A stretch of DNA of 64,000 nt from Mycolicibacterium goodii. Lineage in GTDB: Bacteria > Actinomycetota > Actinomycetes > Mycobacteriales > Mycobacteriaceae. Numbering within the stretch: position 1 is the stretch's first letter; each line of letters begins with the position of its first letter. Made by a program: the position numbers and the translations under genes. Below the pieces are notes generated by a model. It worked only from the letters and a program-made list of their open reading frames with translations, was not told the origin of the DNA and made no database searches. Location: assembly GCF_001187505.1 (NCBI RefSeq), contig NZ_CP012150.1, positions 6,792,048 through 6,856,047 on the forward strand, given 5' to 3'. Below are positions 54,839 to 63,981 of this stretch, in pieces.

Positions 54839-55912
54839 TCACGAATGCTTGGGCACCTCGATGACGCCGGTCGGCGAGTCGTCGTAGCTCTCGGCGGGCG
54901 TGGTGGTGGTCACCGGGGCCGACAGCTGCGGCTGATCGCGGTCGAGCTCTTCGAGGATCGCGGCCTGCGCGGCGGGCGGCAGGGTGTGCAGGATCTCGCG
55001 CACCCGGGCCTTGCGGCGCCCGACCGCCTTACGCTCCGGCATGCCCGGGGTGGCCTGCAGCTGCGGTGGCACACCCTCGATCTCCTCGACACCACCGTCG
55101 TGCTGGCCGGCGTCGACCAGGGCCTGCTCGGCGGCCGCGGTGGCCTCGTCCTTCTCTTCCGACATACCGATCGGGCCGATACGGCGGCCGTTGAGGAACT
55201 GCTTGACCACGGGCTCGTCGCTGGTCAGCAGCACCTCACGCGGCCCGAACATCACCAGCTGCTTGCGGAACAGCATGCCCATGTTGTCCGGCACTGTCCT
55301 GGCGATGTTGATGTTGTGCGTCACGATCAGCACGGTCGCGTCGATCTGCGCGTTGATGTCGATCAGCAGCTGCGACAGGTAGGCGGTGCGGACCGGGTCC
55401 AGACCCGAGTCCGGCTCGTCGCACAGGATGATCTCCGGATCGAGCACCAGGGCGCGGGCCAGGCCGGCACGCTTGCGCATACCGCCGGAGATCTCACCGG
55501 GGAACTTGTGCCCGTCATTGGGCATACCGACCAGATCGAGCTTCTCCATCACGATCTTGCGGATCTCGCTCTCGCTCTTCTTGGTGTGCTCACGAAGCGG
55601 GAACGCCGTGTTGTCGTAGATGTTCATCGAACCGAACAGCGCACCGTCCTGGAACAGCACACCGAACAGCGTGCGGATCTCGTACAGCTCCTTGGCCGAG
55701 CACTGCAGGATGTCGGTCCCGTCGATGACGATCGAGCCGCGTTCGGGGCGCAGCAGGCCGATCAGCGACTTCAAGAACACCGATTTACCGGTACCCGACG
55801 GCCCCAGCAGCACGCTCACCTCGCCGGCCGGGATCGACATCGTCACGTCTTCCCAGATCTTCGACGACCCGAAAGACTTGCTCAACCCCGTCACGTCGAT
55901 TTGGACGCCCAT
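54839..55912 (-). CDS. mkl: MceG/Mkl ATP-binding protein of Mce lipid importers
   Basis: 357 residues from ATG 55912 with GGAAGG upstream. Walker A GPSGTGKS (about residues 38-45), signature ISGGMRKRAGLARAL and Walker B IILCDEPDSGLDPV. A long C-terminal extension (about 250-357: MSEEKDEATAAAEQALV...REILHTLPPAAQAAILEEL) is special to mycobacterial MceG. It energises uptake of sterols and fatty acids through Mce complexes encoded elsewhere. Position before rpoB matches Rv0655. Confidence 0.96.
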   Translation of the reverse strand: MGVQIDVTGLSKSFGSSKIWEDVTMSIPAGEVSVLLGPSGTGKSVFLKSLIGLLRPERGSIVIDGTDILQCSAKELYEIRTLFGVLFQDGALFGSMNIYDNTAFPLREHTKKSESEIRKIVMEKLDLVGMPNDGHKFPGEISGGMRKRAGLARALVLDPEIILCDEPDSGLDPVRTAYLSQLLIDINAQIDATVLIVTHNINIARTVPDNMGMLFRKQLVMFGPREVLLTSDEPVVKQFLNGRRIGPIGMSEEKDEATAAAEQALVDAGQHDGGVEEIEGVPPQLQATPGMPERKAVGRRKARVREILHTLPPAAQAAILEELDRDQPQLSAPVTTTTPAESYDDSPTGVIEVPKHS

Positions 55913-56051
55913 CAAGAATCCTTCCGCTACGCCTTACCACACCACCCCGCCGGCCTGTGGTTTGAGTCACCTTAGCGCACCGGGTATTGCGAGATCACCG
56001 TTGCGTCGATGTATTGCCGGTGCATTGCCGCCGCGGTGTCACAGACGGCAG

Positions 56052-56084
56052 AAGTCCCCCGGATCTGAGAGATCCGGGGGACTT
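56052..56084 (-). terminator. Terminator after rplL
   Basis: A perfect 15-bp stem (56052-56066 with 56070-56084) with a 3-base loop, 26 bp after the rplL stop. There is no T-run on the minus strand, as is common for mycobacterial terminators. It probably ends the rplJ-rplL transcript before mkl. Confidence 0.8.
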
Positions 56085-56109
56085 CCGAACGAAATGAGCA
56101 GTCGCGAAA

Positions 56110-56502
56110 CTACTTGACGGTGACCGAAGCGCCGGCAGCCTCGAGCTTGGCCTTGGCGTCGTCGGCGGCTTCCTTGTTGACCTTCTCCAGCAGCGGCTTG
56201 GGCGCGCTGTCGACGAGATCCTTGGCTTCCTTCAGGCCCAGGCCGGAGACGATCTCGCGGACGACCTTGATGACGCCGATCTTCTTGTCGCCGGCGGACT
56301 CGAGGACGACGTCGAACTCCGTCTGCTCCTCGGCGGCCTCGGCGGCACCGCCGGCGGCGGCACCCGGGGCAGCGGCAACCGCGACCGGAGCGGCGGCGGT
56401 GACCTCGAAGGTCTCCTCGAACTGCTTCACGAACTCAGAGAGCTCCAGCAGGGTCATTTCCTTGAACGCGTCGAGCAGTTCTTCGGTGGACAGCTTGGCC
56501 AT
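56110..56502 (-). CDS. rplL: 50S ribosomal protein L7/L12
   Basis: 130 residues. N-terminal dimerisation domain ([28 protein letters not shown]), an Ala/Gly-rich hinge ([24 protein letters not shown]) and a C-terminal factor-binding domain ([36 protein letters not shown]). It forms the stalk that recruits EF-Tu and EF-G. It is 71 bp downstream of rplJ. Confidence 0.98.
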   Translation of the reverse strand: MAKLSTEELLDAFKEMTLLELSEFVKQFEETFEVTAAAPVAVAAAPGAAAGGAAEAAEEQTEFDVVLESAGDKKIGVIKVVREIVSGLGLKEAKDLVDSAPKPLLEKVNKEAADDAKAKLEAAGASVTVK

Positions 56503-56573
56503 GTTTATGGTCCTTCCTGATTCTTGTTGGGGACGTCGTATGTGGTTGTTTCGCAGCGACAGAGCAGGCGGCT

Positions 56574-57101
56574 CTATGCGGCTTCTTCGCCGGCCTTCTT
56601 CTCCTGCAGCGCGGCGGCGAGCCGGGCCACCTGAGAGGCGGGCGCGTTGAACAGACCGGCAGCCTTGGACAGGTTGCCCTTCATGGCGCCTGCCAGCTTG
56701 GCCAGCAGCACCTCGCGGGACTCCAGGTCGGCGATTCTCTCGACCTCGGCGACGGACAGCGCCTTGCCGTCCATGTAGCCGCCCTTGATGACGAGCGCCT
56801 TGTTGTCCTTGGCGAACTTCTTGATTGCCTTGGCGGCGTCGACCGCTTCGCCCTTGACGAACGCGATCGCCGTGGGACCGGCGAACAGTTCGTCGAGGCC
56901 TTCAATGCCGGCTTCCGAAGCGGCGCGCTTCACCAGAGTGTTCTTGGCGACGGTGTACGTGGCGGAGTCGCCGAGGGCACGACGCAGCTCAGCCAGGTTG
57001 GCCACAGTCAGCCCGCGGTACTCGGTGACGACGGTGGCCGTCGACGCCTTGAACTGCTCGGCAATGTCGGCAACCGCCGTGGCCTTGTCAGCCTTGGCCA
57101 T
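56574..57101 (-). CDS. rplJ: 50S ribosomal protein L10
   Basis: 175 residues from ATG 57101 with AAGGAGG upstream. N-terminal rRNA-binding domain ([38 protein letters not shown]) and a C-terminal helix that binds L7/L12 dimers. A structured leader of about 200 nt precedes it, as expected for autoregulation by the L10-L12 complex. rplJ and rplL form one operon. Confidence 0.97.
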   Translation of the reverse strand: MAKADKATAVADIAEQFKASTATVVTEYRGLTVANLAELRRALGDSATYTVAKNTLVKRAASEAGIEGLDELFAGPTAIAFVKGEAVDAAKAIKKFAKDNKALVIKGGYMDGKALSVAEVERIADLESREVLLAKLAGAMKGNLSKAAGLFNAPASQVARLAAALQEKKAGEEAA

Positions 57102-57313
57102 GCATGCCTCCTTGTGGTGGGTATCGGGCGTTCCGGCCTCGACAGTCAGCAGAAGGCCGAAAAGCCCGGAAATGACGAACGCCCCGACGCAGACAGGTCG
57201 GGGCGTGAAAAGATCCAGCACAGGCTGGGTTCTGGCCTCGTCCTCCTGCGTGGGCCGCCGGGAAATCCCGGACCTTCAACCGATTGCTCGGTGACCGACG
57301 GTCTTCGGTGGAA
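57102..57313 (-). ncRNA. L10-L12 operon leader (candidate ribosomal protein leader RNA)
   Basis: About 210 nt between the promoter and rplJ without an open gene. It folds strongly: a 9-bp GC stem at 57180-57188 with 57197-57205 and other GC pairs around it. L10 leaders in bacteria contain a kink-turn bound by the L10(L12)4 complex; I infer this class from position and did not verify the kink-turn. Boundaries approximate. Confidence 0.5.
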
Positions 57314-57320
57314 CTGCACA

Positions 57321-57349
57321 AGAGTAGCCGATCTCCCCCGATCAGCCAA
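57321..57349 (-). promoter_or_regulatory. rplJ-rplL promoter
   Basis: On the minus strand -35 TTGGCT (57344-57349), a 17-bp spacer and -10 TACTCT (57321-57326), giving a start near 57313. Confidence 0.6.
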
Positions 57350-57371
57350 AACGCACTCCCCTTCTTGCAGC

Positions 57372-57430
57372 GCGAGCGTGCGGGTCTGCCCCTCGACACG
57401 CCGTCAATCCTCAGCACTCGGCGCACGCTC
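57372..57430. repeat. Repeat family B, copy 2
   Basis: Shares with 35819-35880 the ordered blocks GCGTGCG, GTCTGCC, CACGCCGTC, CAGCACT and GCGCACGCTC at nearly identical spacing. Ends are inverted (GAGCGTGCG at 57374-57382, CGCACGCTC at 57422-57430). Right of it (57431-57480) are loose direct repeats of GCCGAACG. Confidence 0.75.
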
Positions 57431-57488
57431 ACCGCCGCCGAACGTGCGCCGAACGCGCCCCAAACGCAGCCGAACGCGCGCCGGGCCC

Positions 57489-58394
57489 TCACGCCCGGGC
57501 CAGCGCCGCGGCCCCGATCAGGCCCGCATCCCCACCGAGCTCGGCGGGCACCACCCGCAGTGTGGACAGGAATTCCAGGCCCGCGTAGTTCTGCAGCGCC
57601 GCGCGTATCGGGTCGAACAGCAGCGCCCCCGACTTCGCGACACCGCCGCCGATGACCGCCAGGTCCAGATCGCACACCGCGCCCACCGACGCGATCATCG
57701 CCGCGATGGCACGTGCACCCCGCTGGTACGCCGCGAGGGCGACGGCATCACCGGCGGTGGCCGCCTCGGCGAGTTCCTTGGCGTCGGCCTCCGGCGGCGC
57801 CTGCCAACCCTGCCTGCGTGCCCAGCGCGTCATGTTCGGTCCGGACGCGACGGTCTCGACGCAGCCGTGGCCGCCGCACGTGCACAGGTCGCCGTCGACG
57901 AGTTCGACGATGACGTGTCCGGCGTGCCCGGCATTGCCGGTCCGGCCGTCATAGGGCGCACCGTCGAGCACGAGCCCTCCCCCGACGCCGGTGGACACCA
58001 CCATGCCGAGCAAAAACTGCGCACCCCTGCCCGCCCCGCGCCAGTGCTCGCCGAGCGCCATGCACAGACCGTCCCCACCGAGCCGCACCGGCAGCCCGGT
58101 CAGCGCGGCCACCCGCTCGACGATCGGAAACCGTTGCCACTCAACGATGTTGATGGGGCTGATGGTTCCACCGGGCAGATCGATCGGCCCGGCCGCGGCG
58201 ATGCCGACCCCGTCCACCGCGCCGTCTGCCGCCTTCAGCGCCCGCGTGAGCAGTTCGTCGACGACGTTCCAGATCAACTCGCCGTCGCCGTCGGGGGTCG
58301 GCAACTGGGCCTGATGCACCAGGGTGCCGTCGTCGTCGACCAGGCCTGCGGCGATCTTGGTGCCACCGATGTCCAGCGCGAGGGTGAGCGTCAT
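57489..58394 (-). CDS. ROK-family sugar kinase
   Basis: 301 residues from ATG 58394. ATP motif LALDIGGTKIAAGLVDDDG at the N-terminus, STGVGGGLVLDG, and the ROK zinc motif CTCGGHGCVETVASGP (three Cys plus His). The C-terminal part GGGVAKSGALLFDP closes the ATP site. It likely phosphorylates glucose, mannose or a similar hexose; located four bases after the SurA-like gene in the alpha-mannosidase operon, mannose is an attractive substrate. Matches Rv0650 by position. Confidence 0.9.
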   Translation of the reverse strand: MTLTLALDIGGTKIAAGLVDDDGTLVHQAQLPTPDGDGELIWNVVDELLTRALKAADGAVDGVGIAAAGPIDLPGGTISPINIVEWQRFPIVERVAALTGLPVRLGGDGLCMALGEHWRGAGRGAQFLLGMVVSTGVGGGLVLDGAPYDGRTGNAGHAGHVIVELVDGDLCTCGGHGCVETVASGPNMTRWARRQGWQAPPEADAKELAEAATAGDAVALAAYQRGARAIAAMIASVGAVCDLDLAVIGGGVAKSGALLFDPIRAALQNYAGLEFLSTLRVVPAELGGDAGLIGAAALARA

Positions 58395-58398
58395 GCTC

Positions 58399-59010
58399 CT
58401 AGTGTCTATGGGTGTTGTCGGGCTGGCGCGGGTCCCCCGGGTGTTCGTAGCCGGGCGCGAGGTCGACGAGGTTTGCACAGCGCTCGTCGAGCCACCGCCG
58501 GAACTCGCGCCTGCGCGCCGCGGCGAGAAGGTGCTCCCGCACGACGTTTTCGACGTCGGCCAGCGGCGGCGCGACCGGTCTGCGCCGCCAGCCGTCGGCG
58601 GCCACGTCGGGTGTCGGCGCGAACCTCAGCGGGTTGCGGGCGTGGTACGCCGCGACGTCGGCATCGGTCACCGTCACCGCGGCCGTGACGCGCACGAACA
58701 CCGCGCGGGCGGGCGCCGAGGCCAACAACGACGCCGCGACGCTGCCGATCTCCAGGCGCGCGGCGGTGTCGGGCAGCAGCTCGGCCTCGGAGGGCACGGA
58801 GTCCCCGACCGGGTCCGCCGAGGACTGTCCGGCGAGCACCCGTTCGGCCACCACCAACTGGGTCAGCCAACGCCGCAGCTGACGGCCCTCACTGGTGGCG
58901 GGCCGCGGCAGCGCCGACGCCAGATTCGAGGCACGCAAACGTCTTTCCCGCTCGTCGATCTCGTCGACGAAAACCGGTGACCCCGCGACGACGGCGGCGA
59001 CCGCGTTCAT
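58399..59010 (-). CDS. SurA/parvulin-like protein without a recognisable isomerase domain
   Basis: 203 residues from ATG 59010. The start AVVAGSPVFVDEIDERERRLR resembles the VNGxPI...EVD opening of SurA-type chaperones. The central helical part ends TDADVAAYHARNPLRFAPTP, which is the usual linker before a PpiC rotamase domain, but no rotamase follows; instead there is a 60-residue Arg-rich tail. No signal peptide. The start overlaps the mannosidase stop (ATGA). Function not known. Confidence 0.65.
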   Translation of the reverse strand: MNAVAAVVAGSPVFVDEIDERERRLRASNLASALPRPATSEGRQLRRWLTQLVVAERVLAGQSSADPVGDSVPSEAELLPDTAARLEIGSVAASLLASAPARAVFVRVTAAVTVTDADVAAYHARNPLRFAPTPDVAADGWRRRPVAPPLADVENVVREHLLAAARRREFRRWLDERCANLVDLAPGYEHPGDPRQPDNTHRH

Positions 59011-62000
59011 CGCACCACCACCTCGACCGCGGGCGAGTACAGCAGCCGGCCCGCGCAGCCGACCCGGATCAGCGCCCACCACCTCCCGGGCGCCACCCAC
59101 GGCGGCGGGGCGACGTCGAAGGCGATCTCGGCGGATCCGCCGGCGCGCAGATCGGTGCCGAGCGCCGCGGGGCCCATCCACTCCCAGGTTCCCCACGGGC
59201 TGATCAGATGGGCTTCGGCGGTGAGGTCCGCGCGCGCGTCGGTGCCGACGGTCATCCGCAGGCGCGCGGACTCCCCGGCCGCGACGTCGACGGCCTGCGG
59301 TTCGGTCAGCAACCGCAGCACGTGTGCGTCGGGTGCACCGACGGTGACCATGCAGACATCCTCGACGCATTGCCGCCAGGACGGCGGGACCCCCGCGGCG
59401 TCCCCGCCGGTGACCGCGAGCTGCGCACGCGCCGGATACAACCCGGGTTCGACACCGTCCGGAATGCTCACCGCCACTTCGGTTTCCAGGAACTCACCGG
59501 GTGGGAGCACGAACGGCAGCGTGGTGGTCGGCGTCGCCCAGCCGGGCGGCAGGATCACCCGGACCCGGCCGTGCAGCGGCGCGTCGGTGCAGTCACTGGC
59601 GACGGTGAGCCGCAACTGTATCTGCGAATCCGGCTCGGCAGCAACGCTTTCCGGATGCAGATGGGCCACCGCGGGCAGCCCGCCCAGCGGCGCAGGGCCG
59701 CGGTTGTGCAGCCAGTAGCGCGCGTACACCGGCTGCGCCGCTTCGGCTTCTGGCGCGAGTTGGCGGTGTTCGCCGCGCAGCAGCTGCGGCAGGTTCAGTC
59801 GGGTGCTCAGCGTCGAGATCTCATACCCGTGCAGACGGGACGGATCTTTCGAAACAGGTTCCTCGAGCAGGTTCAGCGGCACCGCACCGCCCGCATTACG
59901 CAGGCCCGAGCGGATCGCGACCTCGGTTGCGGCGCCGGTGATCTCGACCAGGCGCGCGGTGATTCCGTCGGCCGGTCCCGCGGTGCGGACGCTGCCCGAC
60001 GCCAACGGGTTGCCGGTCGCCTTGAGCGCACCGAGCTGTACGGCTTCGGCAGGCTCGACCTCCAACAAGGAACCCCATGGGGGCAGGCCGCCGGGATGCT
60101 CGCCGCGCCCGTCGGTGGTGGTCACCGCGAGCAGCGGCCGGTTGAACTCGGCGGCGCGGGCCGGCGCGCCGACGTCGCGCCAGTCACCGTCGCCCGCGAC
60201 GACCGCGTAGTCGAATGTGTGCGTCCAGTGTTGCAGCGCGAAGTTGCTGCCGTCGGGCGCGGTACGCCGCGGCGGGTCGATCCACGTGCCCGACGGCCAG
60301 CCGGTGCACGACCGCATGAGCGAGGTGTGCAGTGTGCCGTCCGGGTCGATCGCGAAGCCGGGCACGCCGCGGTTGAGCACCGCGACGGTGTAGTCCTCGA
60401 ACCGCACGGCTTCACCGGGCACCCGCTGCTCGACGGTGATCTCGGCGTCGGCCAGATCGTCGACGAGAGCGTCGATCACCGCGTCGATGTCCCCCGCGAG
60501 GATCAGCACCGGCAGGGCACGCACGGCGCGCAGGTCCGCTCCTGGCACCCACACCTCGGTGAGCGGCTCGGCCGCGGGCACCCACACGCGCGCGGTGCCG
60601 TCGGCGTCCAGCTGCCGTTTGAGCTCGTGGGTGTAGGCCGTCTCGGCGTCGGCGAGAACCGCTGCGGTGAACGGGTTCTCGTCGGGTCCGCCGAGCGCGA
60701 GCCGGGTGTCGGGCAGGTTGGAGTCGACGCTCAGATCGCCGTAGCGCGGTCGGTCGGCGCTGCTGCACGTGGCCGTCACGCCGGCCCGCACCAGGGCCAC
60801 CATCAGGTCGCGGGCAGCGCCGGGGTCCTCGTCGGCGGTGACCACCTCGGCCACCGACACCGCCCGCACCGAGGCGCCGACGCGGATCCGCACCGCCGAC
60901 GACAGACCGAACCAGCCGTAGGCCGGGTTGTCGAGGGTCCACGGGTGCCGTGCCGAATCCACAGCCGAATCCACAGCCGAATCCACAGCCGAATCCACAG
61001 CGGAACCGTCCGACGAGTGTGGGTGCATGAGCCCGAAGCCGCGGCCGATCACGGCGTCTCCGACCTCGCTGACCGGCAGCGCACCCGGCACCGGGCACGG
61101 CCAGCGCAACCGCAACAGCCGGTCCTCGCCGGCGAATTCGTCGATCACGGTGCGGCAGTCGACGCGGTCCACCCCGTTCCACAGCGTGATGGTCTGCGTG
61201 TAGCGCAGCAGTTCACCGATGCGCCCGCGCACCACCACGCGTTGCCCCAGCGCACTGCGGTGGCAACGGATCTCCTCGGCCGGGGCCGCCGACGAGCACA
61301 CCACCGGCCCGCGCGGCAGCAGATGCCACGGGCCCTCACCGGCCTGCGGATGCGCGGAGTATTCGTCGTACACCGCAAGTTCGTTGCCGACGCCGCCCGC
61401 GCCGATCAGTTCCCGCCCGACCCGCACCAGTGAGGTCACCCCGCCGCCGCGGGTGGCGTCGACCCGCAGCCGGTAGTGCTCGTTGGCGATGGTGTCCCCC
61501 AGCATCGGTGACCAGCCCCGGCCGGGACCCTCGGCCAGCCGGTAGGCACGCCACCCCAGCGACGGCACATCGCGCGCGAGCCAGCTGACGGTCCGGCCGT
61601 CGTCCTCGATGACGACGGGCACCTCGTTGCCGTCGGTGTCGACGAGCGAGCCGGAGAACGGCCGGTCCAGATGCGCGGTCACGATGTCGGTTCGGTTGTG
61701 CGCCAGGGCGTTCCACACGACAAGCGAACCGTCGACGGCCTCGGACAGCAGCTCGAGGGCGTGCGAGCGCGCGGTCGTGCCCAGCTCCCACGCGTCGCGC
61801 CATCCGGTCAGCAGGTCGAGGTACACCTGATCGGATTCCGAGCCGGTGATGGCGTCGTGGTGAGCGCCGTAGGCCAGCTGCACCCAGGCCTTGGCCAGCG
61901 CGGCCTGCGGATAGTCGGCGCCGCCGAGCAGGCCGGCGAACACCGCGAACCGTTCGGCGTCGAGCACCGCGTCCTCGGCGGCGCGGTTGGCCTGTTTGGT

Positions 62001-63209
62001 GTCGATGTAGGAGACGTCCTTGCCGGTGTAGATCGGGTTCATGTCGCGGGTCTGCGGTGACGGCGTGATCCCGCGCTCGTCGAGTTCGGCGCGCACCGCC
62101 GCAAAGAACTCACCCGGTAACGCGCACACGAACTTCGGCCACACATAGCGTGAGTTCCAGTCGCGGTGGATCTCGGTGACCCACTTGTTCGGCGGCGTGT
62201 AGTCGGTGCCGACCGGCAGCAGCACATTGCGGGTCAGCGCGACACGCTTGAGCTTGGTGAACAGTGTGTAGGTGGCGTCCTCGGCCTCGGCGAGCGTCGC
62301 CGAGGAGTCCATCCACCACCCGGCCGAATAGTGCGCGGGCATGTAATGCGTCAGCAGGCCGCGGCCCGACGGCGCGATCCACTCGAACTCGCTGCTGAAC
62401 TGCATGCGCTCGGGGTCGCCGTCGTTCTGCATCGGCCCCCACTGGTGGTGTGGGCCGCGGGCCCATGAACTCGACGTCAGCCCTGCATCGGCCGCCATCC
62501 CGGGAAACTGCGGGTCGTGGCCGAACACGTCGAGCTGCCACGCCGTTGCGGGCGCCGCCCCGAGGATGTCACGCTGAAACCCCATGCCGTGCACGAAGTT
62601 CCGGATCGCGGTCTCGGGGCTGGTGAGGTTGGTGTTTGGTTCGTTGTAGGTGCCGCCCATGATCTCGACGCGCCCTTCGGCGATGAACCGCCTCAGGTCG
62701 GCGCGGTCCTCGGGGTGCACGTCCCAGTACGGTTTGAGGTAGTCGACCTCGGCCAGCACGAACTTGTATTCCGGTTCGCGGCGGGCCATTTCGAGATGGG
62801 CACGCACCAGGTCGAAGCCGTGGGTCTGCCTGCACTGGCCGGGCGGATCCTCGGTCCACACGCTGGTGTAGGCGGCCTGGGTGTTCCACCACACCGGGTC
62901 GTAGTGGAAGTGGCTGATCATGTACATCGTCCAGCCGGGTTCGGCCACGGTGAAATCGAATTCGACGCCGAGGACCCTGGCGCGCCGGTTCTCCCCGGGC
63001 ACCGGCCGGTCGACGTCCACCGGCACCTCGACGATTCCGTCGCGGTCGGTTGTGCCGGGATCGATCGGTACCGATCCGGCGATCCCGTCGCCCTCGACGG
63101 TGATGGTGGTCGGCTTTGTGCAACCGCGGTAGGTCACCGCCACCACCTGTCGCGGCGCGTCGGCCGGTCCGGCGTACCGTTGCGTCGACTCCGCTGAGGT
63201 GACCTGCAT
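59007..63209 (-). CDS. Glycoside hydrolase family 38 alpha-mannosidase, large
   Basis: 1400 residues. GH38 catalytic domain near the N-terminus: zinc ligands in ISHFHYDPVWWNTQ, then GGTYNEPNTN and QLDVFGHDPQFPG with the nucleophile Asp, and HHDAITGSESDQVY (His ligand). Beta-sandwich domains with GWRAYRL and a C-terminal NEW3-like Ig domain (TVASDCTDAPLHGRVRVILPPGW) follow. A preceding module (residues about 1-90) is unusual. It probably degrades cell-envelope or host mannans in the cytoplasm, since no signal peptide is seen. Contains a 12-bp tandem repeat at 60952-60999. Rv0648 is the M. tuberculosis counterpart. Confidence 0.92.
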   Translation of the reverse strand: MQVTSAESTQRYAGPADAPRQVVAVTYRGCTKPTTITVEGDGIAGSVPIDPGTTDRDGIVEVPVDVDRPVPGENRRARVLGVEFDFTVAEPGWTMYMISHFHYDPVWWNTQAAYTSVWTEDPPGQCRQTHGFDLVRAHLEMARREPEYKFVLAEVDYLKPYWDVHPEDRADLRRFIAEGRVEIMGGTYNEPNTNLTSPETAIRNFVHGMGFQRDILGAAPATAWQLDVFGHDPQFPGMAADAGLTSSSWARGPHHQWGPMQNDGDPERMQFSSEFEWIAPSGRGLLTHYMPAHYSAGWWMDSSATLAEAEDATYTLFTKLKRVALTRNVLLPVGTDYTPPNKWVTEIHRDWNSRYVWPKFVCALPGEFFAAVRAELDERGITPSPQTRDMNPIYTGKDVSYIDTKQANRAAEDAVLDAERFAVFAGLLGGADYPQAALAKAWVQLAYGAHHDAITGSESDQVYLDLLTGWRDAWELGTTARSHALELLSEAVDGSLVVWNALAHNRTDIVTAHLDRPFSGSLVDTDGNEVPVVIEDDGRTVSWLARDVPSLGWRAYRLAEGPGRGWSPMLGDTIANEHYRLRVDATRGGGVTSLVRVGRELIGAGGVGNELAVYDEYSAHPQAGEGPWHLLPRGPVVCSSAAPAEEIRCHRSALGQRVVVRGRIGELLRYTQTITLWNGVDRVDCRTVIDEFAGEDRLLRLRWPCPVPGALPVSEVGDAVIGRGFGLMHPHSSDGSAVDSAVDSAVDSAVDSARHPWTLDNPAYGWFGLSSAVRIRVGASVRAVSVAEVVTADEDPGAARDLMVALVRAGVTATCSSADRPRYGDLSVDSNLPDTRLALGGPDENPFTAAVLADAETAYTHELKRQLDADGTARVWVPAAEPLTEVWVPGADLRAVRALPVLILAGDIDAVIDALVDDLADAEITVEQRVPGEAVRFEDYTVAVLNRGVPGFAIDPDGTLHTSLMRSCTGWPSGTWIDPPRRTAPDGSNFALQHWTHTFDYAVVAGDGDWRDVGAPARAAEFNRPLLAVTTTDGRGEHPGGLPPWGSLLEVEPAEAVQLGALKATGNPLASGSVRTAGPADGITARLVEITGAATEVAIRSGLRNAGGAVPLNLLEEPVSKDPSRLHGYEISTLSTRLNLPQLLRGEHRQLAPEAEAAQPVYARYWLHNRGPAPLGGLPAVAHLHPESVAAEPDSQIQLRLTVASDCTDAPLHGRVRVILPPGWATPTTTLPFVLPPGEFLETEVAVSIPDGVEPGLYPARAQLAVTGGDAAGVPPSWRQCVEDVCMVTVGAPDAHVLRLLTEPQAVDVAAGESARLRMTVGTDARADLTAEAHLISPWGTWEWMGPAALGTDLRAGGSAEIAFDVAPPPWVAPGRWWALIRVGCAGRLLYSPAVEVVVR
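60952..60999. repeat. 12-bp tandem repeat in the mannosidase gene
   Basis: Four exact copies of GCCGAATCCACA, coding on the minus strand for a Ser-Ala-Val-Asp repeat (VDSAVDSAVDSA) in a surface loop. Copy number is likely to vary between strains. Confidence 0.92.
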
Positions 63210-63225
63210 CTGAAAACCCTACGGC

Positions 63226-63981
63226 TCATTCCGCGATGTCGACCACCAGCGCGCGGTGGTCGGAGATCGGCAGCCATGGCGCGCTGCACGATTGCACCCG
63301 CAGCGTGTGGTCGTCGGTGAGCACGTGGTCGAGCTGGCGCTCGGGGGCGTCGGCGGGGAAGGTCAGCGCCGACCCGAGGGCCCGCCACCGCGCGGGCCTG
63401 CCCGGTCCCATGTTGAGGTCGCCCATCAGCAGCCGCGGCCCGGGGAAGCCTCTGAGGTCGCGGATCAGGTGCTGTAGTTGGATGCGGTTCCAGCCGGGCA
63501 CGAAGGACAGGTGGGTGTTGGCGACGCTGATCCACCCCAGCGGGGTGTCGATGTGCGCGACGACGGCCGCGCGGGGTTCCTCGTGCACGATCTGCACGCG
63601 CTTGACCGCCGACACGTACATCGGGAACCGCGTCGGGATCCGCGGCAGGCGCACCACCTGCCAGTTCTCCACCGGGAAGCGGGACAGCAGCGCGATCCCG
63701 TAGGCCGCGGTGCCGGGTTGTTCGCGGCCGGTCGCCGCCATCCAGGTGGCGCCCGGTGTGCCGGAGATCGCGGCGACGAACCGGTGGTACACCGCGCCCA
63801 TCGCCTCGGCCGCGACCGCGGTCAGATCGGCCTTGCCGGATCGCGGTTGGTCCAGGTCGACCTCTTGCAGCGCGAGGATGTCGGGGTCCAGCTCGGCGAC
63901 CGCGGCGCCGAGTTTGCCCAGGTCCACACTGCCCTCGTGGACACTGCGTCCGTGCAAGATGTTGAAAGTGGCCATCCGCAT
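63226..63981 (-). CDS. Endonuclease/exonuclease/phosphatase (EEP) family hydrolase
   Basis: 251 residues from ATG 63981 (ATG 63975 possible). Metal-dependent EEP fold: TFNILHGRSV, LALQEVDLDQPRSG (metal Glu), VANTHLSFVPG, LLMGDLNMGPG (catalytic Asp-x-Asn), LDHVLTDD and the terminal SDHRALVVDI (catalytic Asp-His). Members cleave nucleic acids, inositol phosphates or sphingomyelin; the substrate is not evident. It lies 16 bp upstream of the mannosidase, in the same direction, and may be the first gene of the operon in this window. Confidence 0.9.
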   Translation of the reverse strand: MRMATFNILHGRSVHEGSVDLGKLGAAVAELDPDILALQEVDLDQPRSGKADLTAVAAEAMGAVYHRFVAAISGTPGATWMAATGREQPGTAAYGIALLSRFPVENWQVVRLPRIPTRFPMYVSAVKRVQIVHEEPRAAVVAHIDTPLGWISVANTHLSFVPGWNRIQLQHLIRDLRGFPGPRLLMGDLNMGPGRPARWRALGSALTFPADAPERQLDHVLTDDHTLRVQSCSAPWLPISDHRALVVDIAE

